DNA of 64,000 nucleotides from JADLGL01 sp963667605 (GCA_963667605.2 CAXXUZ010000002.1:248001-312000); one strand, 5' to 3'; positions 26,289-39,273 are shown, numbered from the stretch's first letter. The notes: a model not told the origin generated them from the letters alone. Translations and numbers: made by a program.

Positions 26289-28334
26289 CTAGGCAGCCTT
26301 GGCACGGGCGACCGCTTCCTCGGCCAGGCGGCCGGTGAGTTCCGCCAGATGGTCGAAGCGGCTGGTGAATGTGCCCACTCCGGCGGTCGCCGATCGCAAC
26401 TCGACAATGAGATCGCGGATCTCAACCTGCGGAATCAGCGCTTCGACCACGTCCCAGCCGGACCAGTCCGGTCGGGCATCGAAGCCCATTAATTGCCCGC
26501 GCCGCTGGGAGACGATGGCGTTCACTTTGGCGGTGGCCTCGGATGGTACAGCGACCTTGACATGGAGTACCGGTTCCAACAGCACCGGCGTGCATTCGGC
26601 CATGCCCTCGCGCATCGCCAGCTGCGCCGCCATCCGGAAGGCCTGATCGGAGGAATCGACGGTGTGGTACGAGCCGTCGACGAGGCTGACGCTGACATCG
26701 ACGACGGTGAATCCGAGCGGGCCGCGCTCAAGATAGGCCGTGACACCTCCTTCGACCGAGGAGATATATTGGCGCGGCACAACGCCGCCGGTGATTCGCG
26801 CGGAGAACTCGAAGCCGCTGCCACGCGGCACCGGCTTGATCTCGAGAACGACATCTCCGAATTGGCCATGGCCGCCGGATTGTTTCTTGTGCCGCCCGCG
26901 GATTTTGGTCGAGCTGCGAATAGTTTCGCGATAAGGGATCGACGCCTCGTTGGTGTCGACCTTGATGCCGTAGCGATCGGTCATTCGCTCCAGCGCCACG
27001 CGAAGGTGCATTTCGCCTTGCCCGGAGAGAACCGTTTCGCTGCTCTCGGCGTTCTGGCTGACATTCAGCGACGGGTCTTCCTCGACCGCCTTGGCGATCG
27101 AAGCGGAGAGTTTAACGTCGTCCTTGCGCTCGGTTGCGGACACGGCGAAGCCGAGCACCGGCTGCGGCGGGTTGAGTTCGACCAGTTGAGGCAAGGCGTC
27201 CTTGCCGGTGCCCAGAGTCGTGCCGGTGGCGGCGTCGTCGAGCTTGCCGAGACCGACAGTTTCGCCTTCAGCAGCGGTCTCGCGTTTGACCATTTGTTGG
27301 CCGTTGATCCTGAAGATGCCCGACACCCTTCCGGCCGGTCCATTCGGGCCGCTGAGTTCGGTGCCGTCGCCCACCGATCCGGAAAGCACCCGCGCTACGG
27401 AGATCTTGCCGGCGTGAGGGGTATGCAACGTTTTCAGAATCTGGACGACGGTGGCACCTGCCGCATCCAGGCCGAGGCGCGCCCGGTTCTGTTCGACACC
27501 GGGACTTTCATGGCGAATCGCCTTGAGTAGCCGACCAACTCCATTGCCGCGCTCAGCGGAGCCGATCAGCACCGGGCAGATCTGCCCCTGGCGTAGCTCT
27601 TGGACCAGGTCTTGGAAGATCGTCTCGCGCGTCGGCTCGATGTCCTCCAGCAACTGCTCCATCAGACCGTCATCATAGTCGGCCAGGGTCTCCAGCATGG
27701 TGTAGCGCGCCTCGGCCTTCCGCGGCTCGTCGTCGTCGGCGATATCGACGACTTCGCTGGCGGCGTGCTCGCGATAGACGAAGGCGCGCTCCAACGCCAA
27801 ATCGATGAAGCCGGAGACAATGCCAGATTCCCGGATCGGGATGTGACGGAGGAGCAGCGGTACCGAACTGGCGGCCTGCAAAGTGCTGAGGGTTTCGCGG
27901 ACGCTGAGTTCCTCCTTGTCGACTTTGTTTAGGAACATGATCCGCGGCACGCCACGATCGTGGAGCGTCTTCAAGATCACCTGCAGCGCCGGGATTTTCT
28001 TCGGGTCGGATTCGGCCACGACGATGGCAAGATCGACCGCCGGCAGGATCGGCTCGGCTTCGAAGGCAAATTCCACCGAGCCCGGACAATCCATAAATGT
28101 CAGCTTATCGCCCATGAACTCAGTTTCGGCGACGTTGACCTCCACACTCATTTGATGGGCGCGGGCCGCGGGCGACCCGTCGCCGACGGTATTGCCCTCC
28201 GATAGGGACCCCTGGCGTGAGATCGCGCCGGTGCGGGGCAGAATGGCTTCCAGCAAGGACGTCTTGCCGCTGGCGAACGGTCCCACCAACGCGATGCACC
28301 GTGGTCCGGCGATTCTGCCGCTATCATCGTTCAT
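26289..28334 (-). CDS. Elongation factor G-like GTPase (EF-G paralogue)
   Basis: 681 residues with the EF-G layout: G domain, domain II, then III, IV and V. G1 is GPFASGKTSL, G3 is FMDCPGSVEF (EF-G has DTPGH, so the His is replaced), and G4 is NKVD. Domain IV has the IRGRHKKQSGGHGQFGDV-type loop, and domain V has GWDVVEALIPQVEIRDL. The altered G3 and shorter domains place it in the EF-G-like (FusA-paralogue) group common in alphaproteobacteria, whose role differs from translocation and is unclear. It starts MNDDSGRIAGPRC. Convergent with the LysR gene, divergent from the reductase gene at 28640. Confidence 0.88.
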   Translation of the reverse strand: MNDDSGRIAGPRCIALVGPFASGKTSLLEAILPRTGAISRQGSLSEGNTVGDGSPAARAHQMSVEVNVAETEFMGDKLTFMDCPGSVEFAFEAEPILPAVDLAIVVAESDPKKIPALQVILKTLHDRGVPRIMFLNKVDKEELSVRETLSTLQAASSVPLLLRHIPIRESGIVSGFIDLALERAFVYREHAASEVVDIADDDEPRKAEARYTMLETLADYDDGLMEQLLEDIEPTRETIFQDLVQELRQGQICPVLIGSAERGNGVGRLLKAIRHESPGVEQNRARLGLDAAGATVVQILKTLHTPHAGKISVARVLSGSVGDGTELSGPNGPAGRVSGIFRINGQQMVKRETAAEGETVGLGKLDDAATGTTLGTGKDALPQLVELNPPQPVLGFAVSATERKDDVKLSASIAKAVEEDPSLNVSQNAESSETVLSGQGEMHLRVALERMTDRYGIKVDTNEASIPYRETIRSSTKIRGRHKKQSGGHGQFGDVVLEIKPVPRGSGFEFSARITGGVVPRQYISSVEGGVTAYLERGPLGFTVVDVSVSLVDGSYHTVDSSDQAFRMAAQLAMREGMAECTPVLLEPVLHVKVAVPSEATAKVNAIVSQRRGQLMGFDARPDWSGWDVVEALIPQVEIRDLIVELRSATAGVGTFTSRFDHLAELTGRLAEEAVARAKAA

Positions 28335-28639
28335 CGTTGGTTGCCTCCCCGATCTTGTTCATGTCGCCTGCTCCAGCCGGGCAAAAACCGGCAGCCGGGA
28401 GGTAGGCGCGATTTGCCTTGATCGTCTCAAGGATTGGACCGGGTGGCAAGTCTCCGATGGCTAAGGCTGGTGCTAGCCTGGCATGCCGGCTTACCGATGT
28501 CGCAAAGGAGGAGCGTTTCCCCGATAGGCAAGCGATCTGAGCCCTTTCTTGCCTCGCAGTCTCTTCGCCTCTAGCAAAGGCGGCCGTCGAACGACCAGAG
28601 CTCAGACAGGGTTGGCGGCATGTCGGGAGGAAACGGTGC

Positions 28640-29884
28640 GTGGATAAAGGCGTTGTCATCATCGGCGGCGGGCATGGCGGCTCGCAGCTCGCGGCCAGCC
28701 TTCGCAACGAGGGCTATGAGGGTACGGTGACGCTGATCGCCGAAGAGGCCGATATTCCATATCAGCGGCCGCCGCTGTCCAAGACATATCTCAAGGAACC
28801 CGAAAAAGGCCTGCAAGCGCTTCGCCCGGAGGCGTTCTATCAAAGCCATGACGTCGATCTTCGGCTTTCGACGCGGGCGACCGGGATCGATCGGCAGGCG
28901 CGAACAGTGGCACTGAGCGATGGCGGCAGCGTTGACTTCGAGCATCTGGTTTTGGCCGTCGGCTCACGACCGCGATTGCCGCCGATCCCCGGCACCGATG
29001 TCAACGGCGTCTTCCTCCTCCGCGCCGCTGCCGACGCCCGTAAGCTCCATGACGGGTTCCGCAACGCCGAGTCAGTGGTGGTGATCGGCGGTGGCTTTAT
29101 CGGGCTCGAATTGGCGGCGACAGCTCGTTCGCTCGGCAGGAATGTGACAGTGGTCGAGGCGACGGACCGCCTGATGGGGCGAGCGGTTGCGCCGGAAATC
29201 TCGGGGCATTTCCTGGACCTTCATCACAGTTGGGGTTCGCAGGTGCTGCTCAACTCTCCCGCGGCAGGGATCATCGGCGATGGCCGCGGCAATGTCGCTG
29301 CCGTTCAAGCCGATGTCGGCGACGCGATTCCGGCCGATCTCGTCGTGCTCGGTATCGGCGTGGTGCCCAATGTCGAGCTTGCCGAGGAAATCGGCCTTAG
29401 CGTCGAGAACGGCATCGTGGTCGGGCCAAACCTTGCCACGGATGACCCGAAGATCTTCGCGATTGGCGATTGCGCGGTGTTCCAGGAGGTTTCGATCAAT
29501 CGGCGTATCCGGCTGGAATCGGTTCAAAACGCGGTCGATCAGGCGAAGGCGTTGGCCAAGACCATCGTCGGTAATGGCCAATCCTATCGTGCGGTGCCGT
29601 GGTTCTGGTCCGATCAGCAGGACGTGAAGCTGCAAATGGTCGGGCTGGCCGATCTGGCGACAAGGCGCGTGATCCGAGGCAAGCCGGAAGACGGTGCGTT
29701 CTCGGTATTTCAGTTCGCCGGCGAAAGGCTGGTCGAAATCGATTCGGTCAATCGCCCCGCTGACCACATGCTCGGCCGGCGGGTACTCGATGCCGACGAC
29801 AATCTCCCGACACCGGAGCAAGCCGGCGACGAAGGCTTCGATCTCAGAAGTCTGATCAAACGGCCGGCGCGCCCGACCAGATAG
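28640..29884 (+). CDS. FAD-dependent ferredoxin reductase-like oxidoreductase
   Basis: 414 residues from a GTG start with GGGAGG 9 bases upstream. Class: ferredoxin/rubredoxin/putidaredoxin reductase. FAD motif VVIIGGGHGGSQLAASLRNE, the family signature YQRPPLSKTYL, NADH motif VVVIGGGFIGLELAATARSL, and IFAIGDCAVF for the second FAD contact. C-terminal reductase domain: PWFWSDQQDVKLQMVGLAD. It would pass electrons from NAD(P)H to a small iron-sulfur protein. No oxygenase or ferredoxin gene is nearby, so the partner is unknown. Intact. Confidence 0.9.
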   Translation: MDKGVVIIGGGHGGSQLAASLRNEGYEGTVTLIAEEADIPYQRPPLSKTYLKEPEKGLQALRPEAFYQSHDVDLRLSTRATGIDRQARTVALSDGGSVDFEHLVLAVGSRPRLPPIPGTDVNGVFLLRAAADARKLHDGFRNAESVVVIGGGFIGLELAATARSLGRNVTVVEATDRLMGRAVAPEISGHFLDLHHSWGSQVLLNSPAAGIIGDGRGNVAAVQADVGDAIPADLVVLGIGVVPNVELAEEIGLSVENGIVVGPNLATDDPKIFAIGDCAVFQEVSINRRIRLESVQNAVDQAKALAKTIVGNGQSYRAVPWFWSDQQDVKLQMVGLADLATRRVIRGKPEDGAFSVFQFAGERLVEIDSVNRPADHMLGRRVLDADDNLPTPEQAGDEGFDLRSLIKRPARPTR

Positions 29885-29888
29885 CCCT

Positions 29889-30389
29889 TCAGGCGGCGAC
29901 CTTTGCCCGATAGGGGTCGAGAAGCCCCGCGGCGATCACTGTGAGATCCTCGTCGATGGCGCGCTCTTCTTCGAGAATCGCGCCGAGAATCCGCTTCTGA
30001 TCATGGCGACCGAGTATTTTTGCGTAGGCGGCAAGAGTGCCATAGGTCGCGATCTCATAGTGCTGGATGTGCTGAGCTGCAGCGATCAAAGCGGCATCGC
30101 GCAGTGGGCCGGGCGCCGTTTCGCTTGCGACGTGCAGTGCCTTGGCGATGAGGCCGACGATTGCCTCGTCACCATCGTGTGCGGCGGGGTCGTCCGGCAG
30201 CGACAGCAATTGGTCAAGCTGGTCCAGTTGCCGCGACGTCTCGCTGAGAAGGGCTCCAAACGCCTCGGCAAGCTCAGGATCCTGGGCCGCTTGAGCCAGC
30301 TTGGGCAGCGCCTTTACCAGCGTGTGGGCATTATCGCGGGCTAGCCGCAGATCGGCGATATACATCGCCTCGAAGTCTTGGATCTTCAT
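29889..30389 (-). CDS. DUF892 (YciE/YciF-type) ferritin-like protein
   Basis: 166 residues. Starts MKIQDFEAMYIADLRLARD, with a four-helix ferritin-like fold expected from HIQHYEIATYGTLAAYAKIL and LGAILEEERAIDEDL (Glu/His pattern of a di-metal site). DUF892 proteins are stress-linked and of uncertain function. The ATG at 30389 follows AAGGAGAGGACG and is preferred over the longer frame from 30428. Convergent with the reductase gene at a 4-base gap, divergent from carB. Confidence 0.88.
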   Translation of the reverse strand: MKIQDFEAMYIADLRLARDNAHTLVKALPKLAQAAQDPELAEAFGALLSETSRQLDQLDQLLSLPDDPAAHDGDEAIVGLIAKALHVASETAPGPLRDAALIAAAQHIQHYEIATYGTLAAYAKILGRHDQKRILGAILEEERAIDEDLTVIAAGLLDPYRAKVAA

Positions 30390-30626
30390 CGTCCTCTCCT
30401 TGCGTGGAGTTCCGCCTGATCCCGCCACATTCGCGAGACGAGGGTTAACTTCCAGCTAAGCACGGCAAGATTGGGGCGCGCCTGAGTCCACACTGTGGCG
30501 TTTTTGCATCGCCTTTTCCCGGCTGCCACAATCGCCTATAAGCCCGCTTTAGCCTGACTGTTTTGAATCTGCAGCCCCGGGCGGGATTCCGTGCCGGGGT
30601 TTCGTTCGCCGACGAGTCTGACAAAA

Positions 30627-34103
<3,477 letters not shown>

Positions 34104-34175
34104 CCTCGATACGCGGATATTCAGGCGAAAAATGAACTATTCGGCCGTGTCGCCGGCTCGTTGGGCGGGATTTGA

Positions 34176-34655
34176 ATGATGATCGAAAAAGTGCCGATGA
34201 CGGTTGCGGGACACGCGGCGGCGGAAGCGGAGCTGAAGCGGCGAACCAGCCAGGAGCGTCCGCGCATCATTGAGCTCATCTCCGAGGCGCGGGCGCACGG
34301 CGATCTGTCCGAGAACGCGGAGTATCACGCGGCCAAGGATGCTCAGAGCCACAATGAGGGCCGGATCGCGGAATTGGAGGATCGGCTCTCCCGGGCCGAG
34401 GTCATCGATGTTTCGAAGCTCTCCGGCGAGTCGGTGATCTTCGGCGCCACGGTAAAGCTGGTCGATGAGGATACCGAGGAGGAGAAGGTGTACCAGATCG
34501 TCGGTGATGCCGAGGCGGACGTGAAGGAAGGCCGGATCTCGATCTCCTCGCCGATCGCTCGCGCCCTGATCGGCAAGAGTGTCGGGGACACGGTGGAAGT
34601 GACCGCACCGGGCGGTTCGCACAGCTATGAGATTCTCAAGGTATCGTTCGCCTAG
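34176..34655 (+). CDS. greA: Transcription elongation factor GreA
   Basis: 159 residues. Rescues backtracked RNA polymerase by stimulating transcript cleavage. It has the N-terminal coiled coil with the acidic tip SEARAHGDLSENAEYHAAKD (the Asp-Glu pair that reaches the active site) and the C-terminal FKBP-like domain (FGATVKLVDEDTEEEKVYQI, SSPIARALIGKSVGD). Two adjacent ATG codons open the gene (34176 and 34179); either could be used. Ends in TAG. Directly follows carB. Confidence 0.96.
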   Translation: MMIEKVPMTVAGHAAAEAELKRRTSQERPRIIELISEARAHGDLSENAEYHAAKDAQSHNEGRIAELEDRLSRAEVIDVSKLSGESVIFGATVKLVDEDTEEEKVYQIVGDAEADVKEGRISISSPIARALIGKSVGDTVEVTAPGGSHSYEILKVSFA

Positions 34656-34691
34656 CCGGGTCTGACCAGCCTCAGCGCAAGCGCGTTTGAT

Positions 34692-35091
34692 CTAGTCCTT
34701 GACGATGGTGACATCGGCCACACAGAAACGACCAATCATTGTCGGCCGGTCCTCCAGCGCGTGTCAGTATTTGACCAAGATCACCGAATTCACATTGTCG
34801 GCGCAGAGTTCACTCACCGGTTCGTCAGCAAAGGTCCGGCGATGGCCGACTACGGCACCGCAGACCATTTCACCATCATAGAATGTTTGCTCCAGCGCAG
34901 CTATCTGGATAACTGCCGGCGGCACTCCCTCGCCGACATTGATCTGCATCGAAAGAGCCCCCACCTCGCCGACTTGGTGAACGAAGCGGATGTTCTTGCC
35001 GTCGATACAAGTCGCTAGCCAAATCTCGGCATAAGCGCGAAGCCGCCAGGAGAGAGGCGAGTGCGGCGAGGGCGATGAGACGGCGAGGCAT
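34692..35091 (-). pseudogene. Broken small secreted protein gene
   Basis: A signal peptide MPRRLIALAALASLLAAS starts at 35091. Near 35040 the frame changes into EIWLATCIDGKNIRFVHQVG and NVGEGVPPAVIQIAAL. At 34764-34766 a TGA follows VNSVILVKY, and the same frame continues HALEDRPTMIGRFCVADVTI to TAG 34692-34694. TGA would be Trp (TGG) before a G-to-A change. The mature protein would be ~110 residues with several Cys. Two lesions suggest an inactive gene. Family not recognised. Confidence 0.65.
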
Positions 35092-35449
35092 TGGCCGATG
35101 TCCGCGGCGTTCAGCTCAGTCGTTGTTCGCTGGTGAGCGGGAACTCGCACTCTAGCAAGGGTTCGCCGCATTCCAAGCTAGCAAGGCTGATTAACAAGAT
35201 CTTCCCACGGTTGGACTGAACTAGTTAACTGGCGACTACGATTTTTGTTGAATTTTGATAGCACTACCTCGATCTTTAAACAACATACGATCGTCTTTAC
35301 TCGGCGTTAGCGTTACCATCCCGCTAATTGACTTCCATGATACGTCGGAACAGCTTAACGCTTGCATATCAATTCATCGTCAAGATAGCTGTTAGTCGAT
35401 TTCGCAGCCGCGGATTCGGCTCGGAGGTAAACAGGCGATGGAGTCCAAC
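35092..35449. other. AT-richer intergenic stretch before the pilin gene
   Basis: About 350 bases without a gene and clearly richer in A and T than the surroundings. CGACTACGATTTTTGTT at 35233-35249 recurs with one extra T inside the 3' end of the pilin gene (35599-35616). Confidence 0.5.
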
Positions 35450-35641
35450 ATGAGGAATCTCGTTTCTCGGTTTGTCAAGGATGAGTCCGGAGCCACCGCT
35501 ATCGAATATGGCCTGATAGCCGTTCTCATCGGCGTGGCCATTATTGCCGGCGCGACGGCGCTTGGCGGCGCATTGGACGACACCTTCCAGGGGTTAGCCG
35601 ACTACGATTTTTTGTTCGCGTCCAGACATTTCTACCGGTGA
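35450..35641 (+). CDS. Flp/Fap-type pilin
   Basis: 63 residues from ATG 35450. It has the class IVb Flp signature: short basic leader MRNLVSRFVKDESG, then ATAIEYGLIAVLIGVAIIAG, with cleavage expected after Gly and the conserved Glu-Tyr pair at positions 5-6 of the mature form. The hydrophobic helix and LGGALDDTF follow. The last ~14 residues (YDFLFASRHFYR) are unlike other Flp pilins and coincide with a repeated DNA block, so the 3' end may have been replaced. No tad genes are in the window. A terminator follows directly. Confidence 0.85.
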   Translation: MRNLVSRFVKDESGATAIEYGLIAVLIGVAIIAGATALGGALDDTFQGLADYDFLFASRHFYR

Positions 35642-35672
35642 GGCCACCCGGCGCACCGGGGCGGCCTCTTTT
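35640..35672 (+). terminator. Intrinsic terminator after the pilin gene
   Basis: GAGGCC..CCCGG, a short loop, CCGGG..GGCCTC, then TTTT. It begins in the last codon of the pilin gene. Confidence 0.8.
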
Positions 35673-35744
35673 CGTTAAACTCTTGCTTTGACATCGGGTA
35701 CCGACCTAAGGAAATGGTGAGGTCATTTCCGAGGAGGTTGGGCT

Positions 35745-36317
35745 ATGTCCGAACCGCGGTCGCATGACGAGCAGGCTGCCAAGTTCGCCGAGCTGTTCGA
35801 AGCTGCCCGGCGAGATGTCGCTACCGTAACGTCCGAAGGCGCGCAGTTACGACGTGTCACCGAGGGCGTTTCGATCCGCGAACTCAGCGTCCACACCGAT
35901 TCGCGTGGCACAGTCACCGAACTCTATGATCCGCGCTGGGATTGGCATCCCGACCCGCTGGTGTTCTCCTACACATTCACCTTGCGTCCGAATGTGGTGA
36001 AGGGTTGGAACCTCCACCATGAACATGAAGACCGCTACGCCATCCTTCAGGGTAAGATGATGCTGGTGCTCTACGACGTTCGCCCTGGGTCATCGACCTT
36101 TGGCGAGCTCTGCCAAATCGTCCTGTCGGAGCGCAAGCCGCGCTTGGTCAATGTGCCGAAAAATGTCTGGCATGCCGACCACAATGTCGGTTCCAAGGAC
36201 GTTGTGGTCGTCAATTATCCGACGATCCAATATGACCATTCAAACCCGGATAAATACTGCCTGCCGGTCGACACGCCGCTGATCCCCTATTCATTCGGCT
36301 CGGCGACGGGCTGGTAG
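35745..36317 (+). CDS. RmlC-like cupin (dTDP-4-dehydrorhamnose 3,5-epimerase-related)
   Basis: 190 residues from the ATG at 35745, after GAGGAGGTTGGGCT. ELSVHTDSRGTVTELYDPRW, VVKGWNLHHEHEDRYAILQG and LVNVPKNVWHADHNVG follow the pattern of RmlC/WxcM-type sugar epimerases (Gly-Trp-His-x-H, His-x-D). A role in nucleotide-sugar or cell-surface polysaccharide synthesis is likely, in line with the glycosyltransferase-like genes on the other strand next to it. Complete; its 3' end overlaps the end of the convergent gene. Confidence 0.82.
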   Translation: MSEPRSHDEQAAKFAELFEAARRDVATVTSEGAQLRRVTEGVSIRELSVHTDSRGTVTELYDPRWDWHPDPLVFSYTFTLRPNVVKGWNLHHEHEDRYAILQGKMMLVLYDVRPGSSTFGELCQIVLSERKPRLVNVPKNVWHADHNVGSKDVVVVNYPTIQYDHSNPDKYCLPVDTPLIPYSFGSATGW

Positions 36318-37549
36318 CGGGAGATACGGTGAAGTCGTGCCAGGGCGCGGTGGTCGGGCCAACGGTGTTCGAGTGCCGCAATTTGTTCGAGCGCCTCATC
36401 CATACGCCCGAGGCGGATGAGGTGATCGGCACCCATGATGTGCGGCGTTGGGATCTCCGGGCACTGGGCGCGCATCTGGCGCGAGGCCAAAACCGCCGCC
36501 TCCGGTCGGTCGATGCCAAGCGCTTTTGTCGTCGCTCGCCATTGCTTGGCGTCAGTGCCGAGTTTTCGGCGGACGGCAAGGCGGGCTTCTTCATCTCCGC
36601 CGTCGAAGGCGCGCAGCATTGCCTAGGCCAGCCAAGCCTGCTGCCGTTGCGTATCGGTCAGCGGCAAGATCATTGGCGCCCCGTTGACGGCGGGACGGGG
36701 CTTGGCCATGGCATCGACCACGACCAGCCCGGCGGCAACAAACGCTTCCTCAATCGAACTCGCATTGGGGTCGTGGATCGCGAAGATCCTTGCCATTCGA
36801 GCCCCGACCGATGCCTTCAGCCGCAGCCGTAAGGCAAGGGTCGGTTCGGCGAGGCGAGCGAGCCACGGGGTGAGAGCGGCGAGTCGTTCGATTGGCGTCA
36901 GATTGGCGCGAGGAGCGATTCGGCTCGGGAGCTTAATTGCCGTCGTTTCAGCGGAGCTGGCGACAGTCAATTCCGGGTAGTGGAAAAACTTCGACCACAT
37001 GAACATGTCGGTGGAGCCGGCATCCTTGGGCGCGCAGGTCCAGCCTTCCGGCAGTCGGAGATATGTATCGCGGCGATAGCCGACATAGTTGATCCCGGCG
37101 CTGAGGCCGATGCGTCGGCGCGCCGCCTCCCTCCCTTGCGGTGTTCCGTGATTCACCGGACGCCAGTCGGCCGATCGGCCGGGGAGGAGTCGGAGCGGGG
37201 CTTGGTTGACCCAATCAGCCTGCTCCAGCGATGCCACCATGCTGGCAAGATGGTTCGGCGTCCACAAATCGTCATCGCTCAAATGGCAGACAAATTCGGC
37301 GTTTGACGCTCTGATCACCGGATCACGATAGCTCTCGCCATGGCGGTCTCCCTTTGGGTGCCGATAAGCCTTTACCCGTTGGTCTTCCGCACTGATGGCG
37401 CTGAGGATTTCGAAGGTCCTGTCCGGCGCGCCATCATCGATGACCGCCATCTCCCATTCTTTAAAACTCTGCGTTTGGACGCTGGCGATCGACGCGGACA
37501 GCGTGTCGCAATGATCGAAAGTCGGGCAGAGAACGAGGACTTTGGTCAA
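36287..37549 (-). pseudogene. Family 2 glycosyltransferase with TPR-like tail, split by an in-frame TAG
   Basis: From TTG at 37549 the protein reads TKVLVLCPTFDHCDTLSASI, EWEMAVIDDGAPDRTFEIL and EFVCHLSDDDLWTPNHLASM: a GT-A glycosyltransferase with the nucleotide-sugar Asp motif and DDD. After QRQQAWLA a TAG stands at 36623-36625, and the same frame continues AMLRAFDGGDEEARLAVRRK to GRMDEALEQIAALEHRWPDH, a TPR-like end at 36287. Gln at the stop would make one 420-residue protein. The catalytic part alone may still fold. The TTG overlaps the stop of the upstream gene as TTGA, so the two are coupled. Confidence 0.72.
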
Positions 37550-38115
37550 CCGGGTGGTGCCCCCCTGTCGTCTTGTTCGGTCGGCGAGGTGACGGCATAG
37601 GCAGCTATCTTCTCGGTTGCCACGCGGCGATGTGTGGGCCGCGAGACCTCGCCAGCCAATAAGTCGAAGTCGGACCCGAGGTCGATGGCGACACCACCGC
37701 GCTGTTTCAGCCAGGTGCAATACATCAATGGCCAAGGACCGCCACTGACCAAACACAGAGTCACTGTGAGGTCGGTTGGCAGGGCAGCGAAACACTCGGC
37801 CAGGAAGTATGGACTGCGAGATTTGGTACGCCGGGGATCGGCGCGATCGCCAACACGGATCAATGACATGGGCTTGTCGGGATAGCGGCTTTGCAGCGCG
37901 GCCTGAACGGCCCCATACCCGGTCATCAGCAAGATTGCATTTGAAGCGGCCGCCAGCTCATCGAGTTGATTCAGAACGGCATAATAGAGGTAGTTCGGGG
38001 CGATCACCTTGCCATCAAAGAAACCGGCCCGGGCAAACATCGGCAAGTAGATGCGCCCTCTCCAATCACCATAGGTGCCGCGCGGCCATTTGGGGAAGAG
38101 AAACCGCTTTGCCAT
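37546..38115 (-). CDS. GT-D-fold-like glycosyltransferase-related protein, next to IS630
   Basis: 189 residues from ATG 38113-38115. It reads MAKRFLFPKWPRGTYGDWRG, SNAILLMTGYGAVQAALQSR, PMSLIRVGDRADPRRTK and GGVAIDLGSDFDLLAGEV. The pattern resembles GT-D fold glycosyltransferases or polysaccharide-pyruvyl-like proteins, which bind a sugar nucleotide. The IS630 edge is only 9 bases upstream, so the native promoter and possibly the 5' end have been lost. The stop overlaps the start of the family 2 glycosyltransferase. Family assignment is tentative. Confidence 0.6.
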   Translation of the reverse strand: MAKRFLFPKWPRGTYGDWRGRIYLPMFARAGFFDGKVIAPNYLYYAVLNQLDELAAASNAILLMTGYGAVQAALQSRYPDKPMSLIRVGDRADPRRTKSRSPYFLAECFAALPTDLTVTLCLVSGGPWPLMYCTWLKQRGGVAIDLGSDFDLLAGEVSRPTHRRVATEKIAAYAVTSPTEQDDRGAPPG

Positions 38116-38123
38116 TCGTGTTC

Positions 38124-39182
38124 CTAGTGGATGGAATCTAACGCTTGATGCCCGCATCTGACAGCGGCGATGATTTTGTCGGGATCCTTTGTCCAGATGA
38201 AGGGCTGCGGATCGTTGTTGGTGTGTTCGAGGAAGCGGTTGATGGTGGCCTGGAGATCGACGATCGAGTGGAAGACGCCGCGCTTGAGACGTTGCTTTGC
38301 GAGCTTTGCGAAGAAACCTTCGACGGCGTTGAGCCAGGAGCAGGATGTTGGGGTGAAGTGGAAGAAAAAGCGCGGATGGCACGTAAGCCACCCGCGGACC
38401 TTGGGATGCTTGTGGGCGGCGTAGTTGTCGAGGATCACATGGACCAGCTTTCCCGCGGGCACGTCGGCCTCGATGGCGTTGAGGAAGCGAATGAACTCTT
38501 GGTGTCGATGGCGCTGCATGCACTGGCCGATGACACGCCCTTCGAGCACGTTCAGCGCGGCGAACAGCGTGGTCGTGCCGTGCCGCTTGTAGTCATGCGT
38601 CATCGTGCCCGCGCGTCCCGTCTTCATCGGCAGCCCGGGTTGGGTGCGGTCGAGCGCCTGGATCTGGCTCTTCTCGTCAACCGACAGGACAACGGCGTGC
38701 GCCGGCGGATCGACATAAAGGCCGACGATGTCCCGCAGCTTGGGAATGAACTCCGGGTCACGCGACAGCTTGAACTGCCGGACCCGGTGGGGCTGAAGCC
38801 CGTGCGCCCGCCAGATGCGCTGTACCGCGCTGACGCTGATGCCGACCGTCTTGGCCATCGCCGGCGCCGTCCAATGTGTCGCCTCGTGGCGCGGCGCACT
38901 CAGCGTCAGCGCGACGACGCGGTCAGCGATTTCCCGGCCGAGCGGCGGAACGCGCGAGGGTCGCGTCTTGTCCCGCAGCAACCCCTCGACACCCTCGTGC
39001 ATGAAGCGCTCCTGCCAACGCCAAACCGCTGTCTTGCTCTTGCCGGTGCGGCGCATGATCTCGACCGTGCCGAGACCATCCCCGCTCAGAAGGACGATCC
39101 GTGCCCGCCACACGTGTTTCTGCCGGCTGTTCCGGTCCGCAACGACCGCTTCGAGACGAGCACGGTCGGCGGTACTCAACAT
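38124..39182 (-). CDS. IS630-family DDE transposase, copy 2 (altered N-terminus)
   Basis: Same protein as copies 1 and 3 from STADRARLEAVVADRN onward with all three catalytic residues. Copies 1 and 3 read GATGTGAGTACC where this one has GATGTTGAGTACC. The extra T breaks the upstream frame (MRPGIIVDV) but creates ATG TTG AGT ACC, a new start at 39182 that gives MLSTADRARL. The catalytic part is unaffected, so the copy may still be active, and GTG AGT ACC may be the real start in the other copies. Confidence 0.9.
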   Translation of the reverse strand: MLSTADRARLEAVVADRNSRQKHVWRARIVLLSGDGLGTVEIMRRTGKSKTAVWRWQERFMHEGVEGLLRDKTRPSRVPPLGREIADRVVALTLSAPRHEATHWTAPAMAKTVGISVSAVQRIWRAHGLQPHRVRQFKLSRDPEFIPKLRDIVGLYVDPPAHAVVLSVDEKSQIQALDRTQPGLPMKTGRAGTMTHDYKRHGTTTLFAALNVLEGRVIGQCMQRHRHQEFIRFLNAIEADVPAGKLVHVILDNYAAHKHPKVRGWLTCHPRFFFHFTPTSCSWLNAVEGFFAKLAKQRLKRGVFHSIVDLQATINRFLEHTNNDPQPFIWTKDPDKIIAAVRCGHQALDSIH

Positions 39183-39273
39183 CGACGATGATTCCTGGCC
39201 GCATGCGCCAGACTCGCACACAACGTGCCCGGCGAGAATCCCTCGCGGGATTCAAACGTCAAATTTTATCCAC
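38127..39273 (-). mobile_element. IS630-family element, copy 2
   Basis: TA at 38125-38126 and 39274-39275 flank the element; ends as in copy 1. One base longer than the other copies because of an extra T near the transposase start. Confidence 0.95.
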
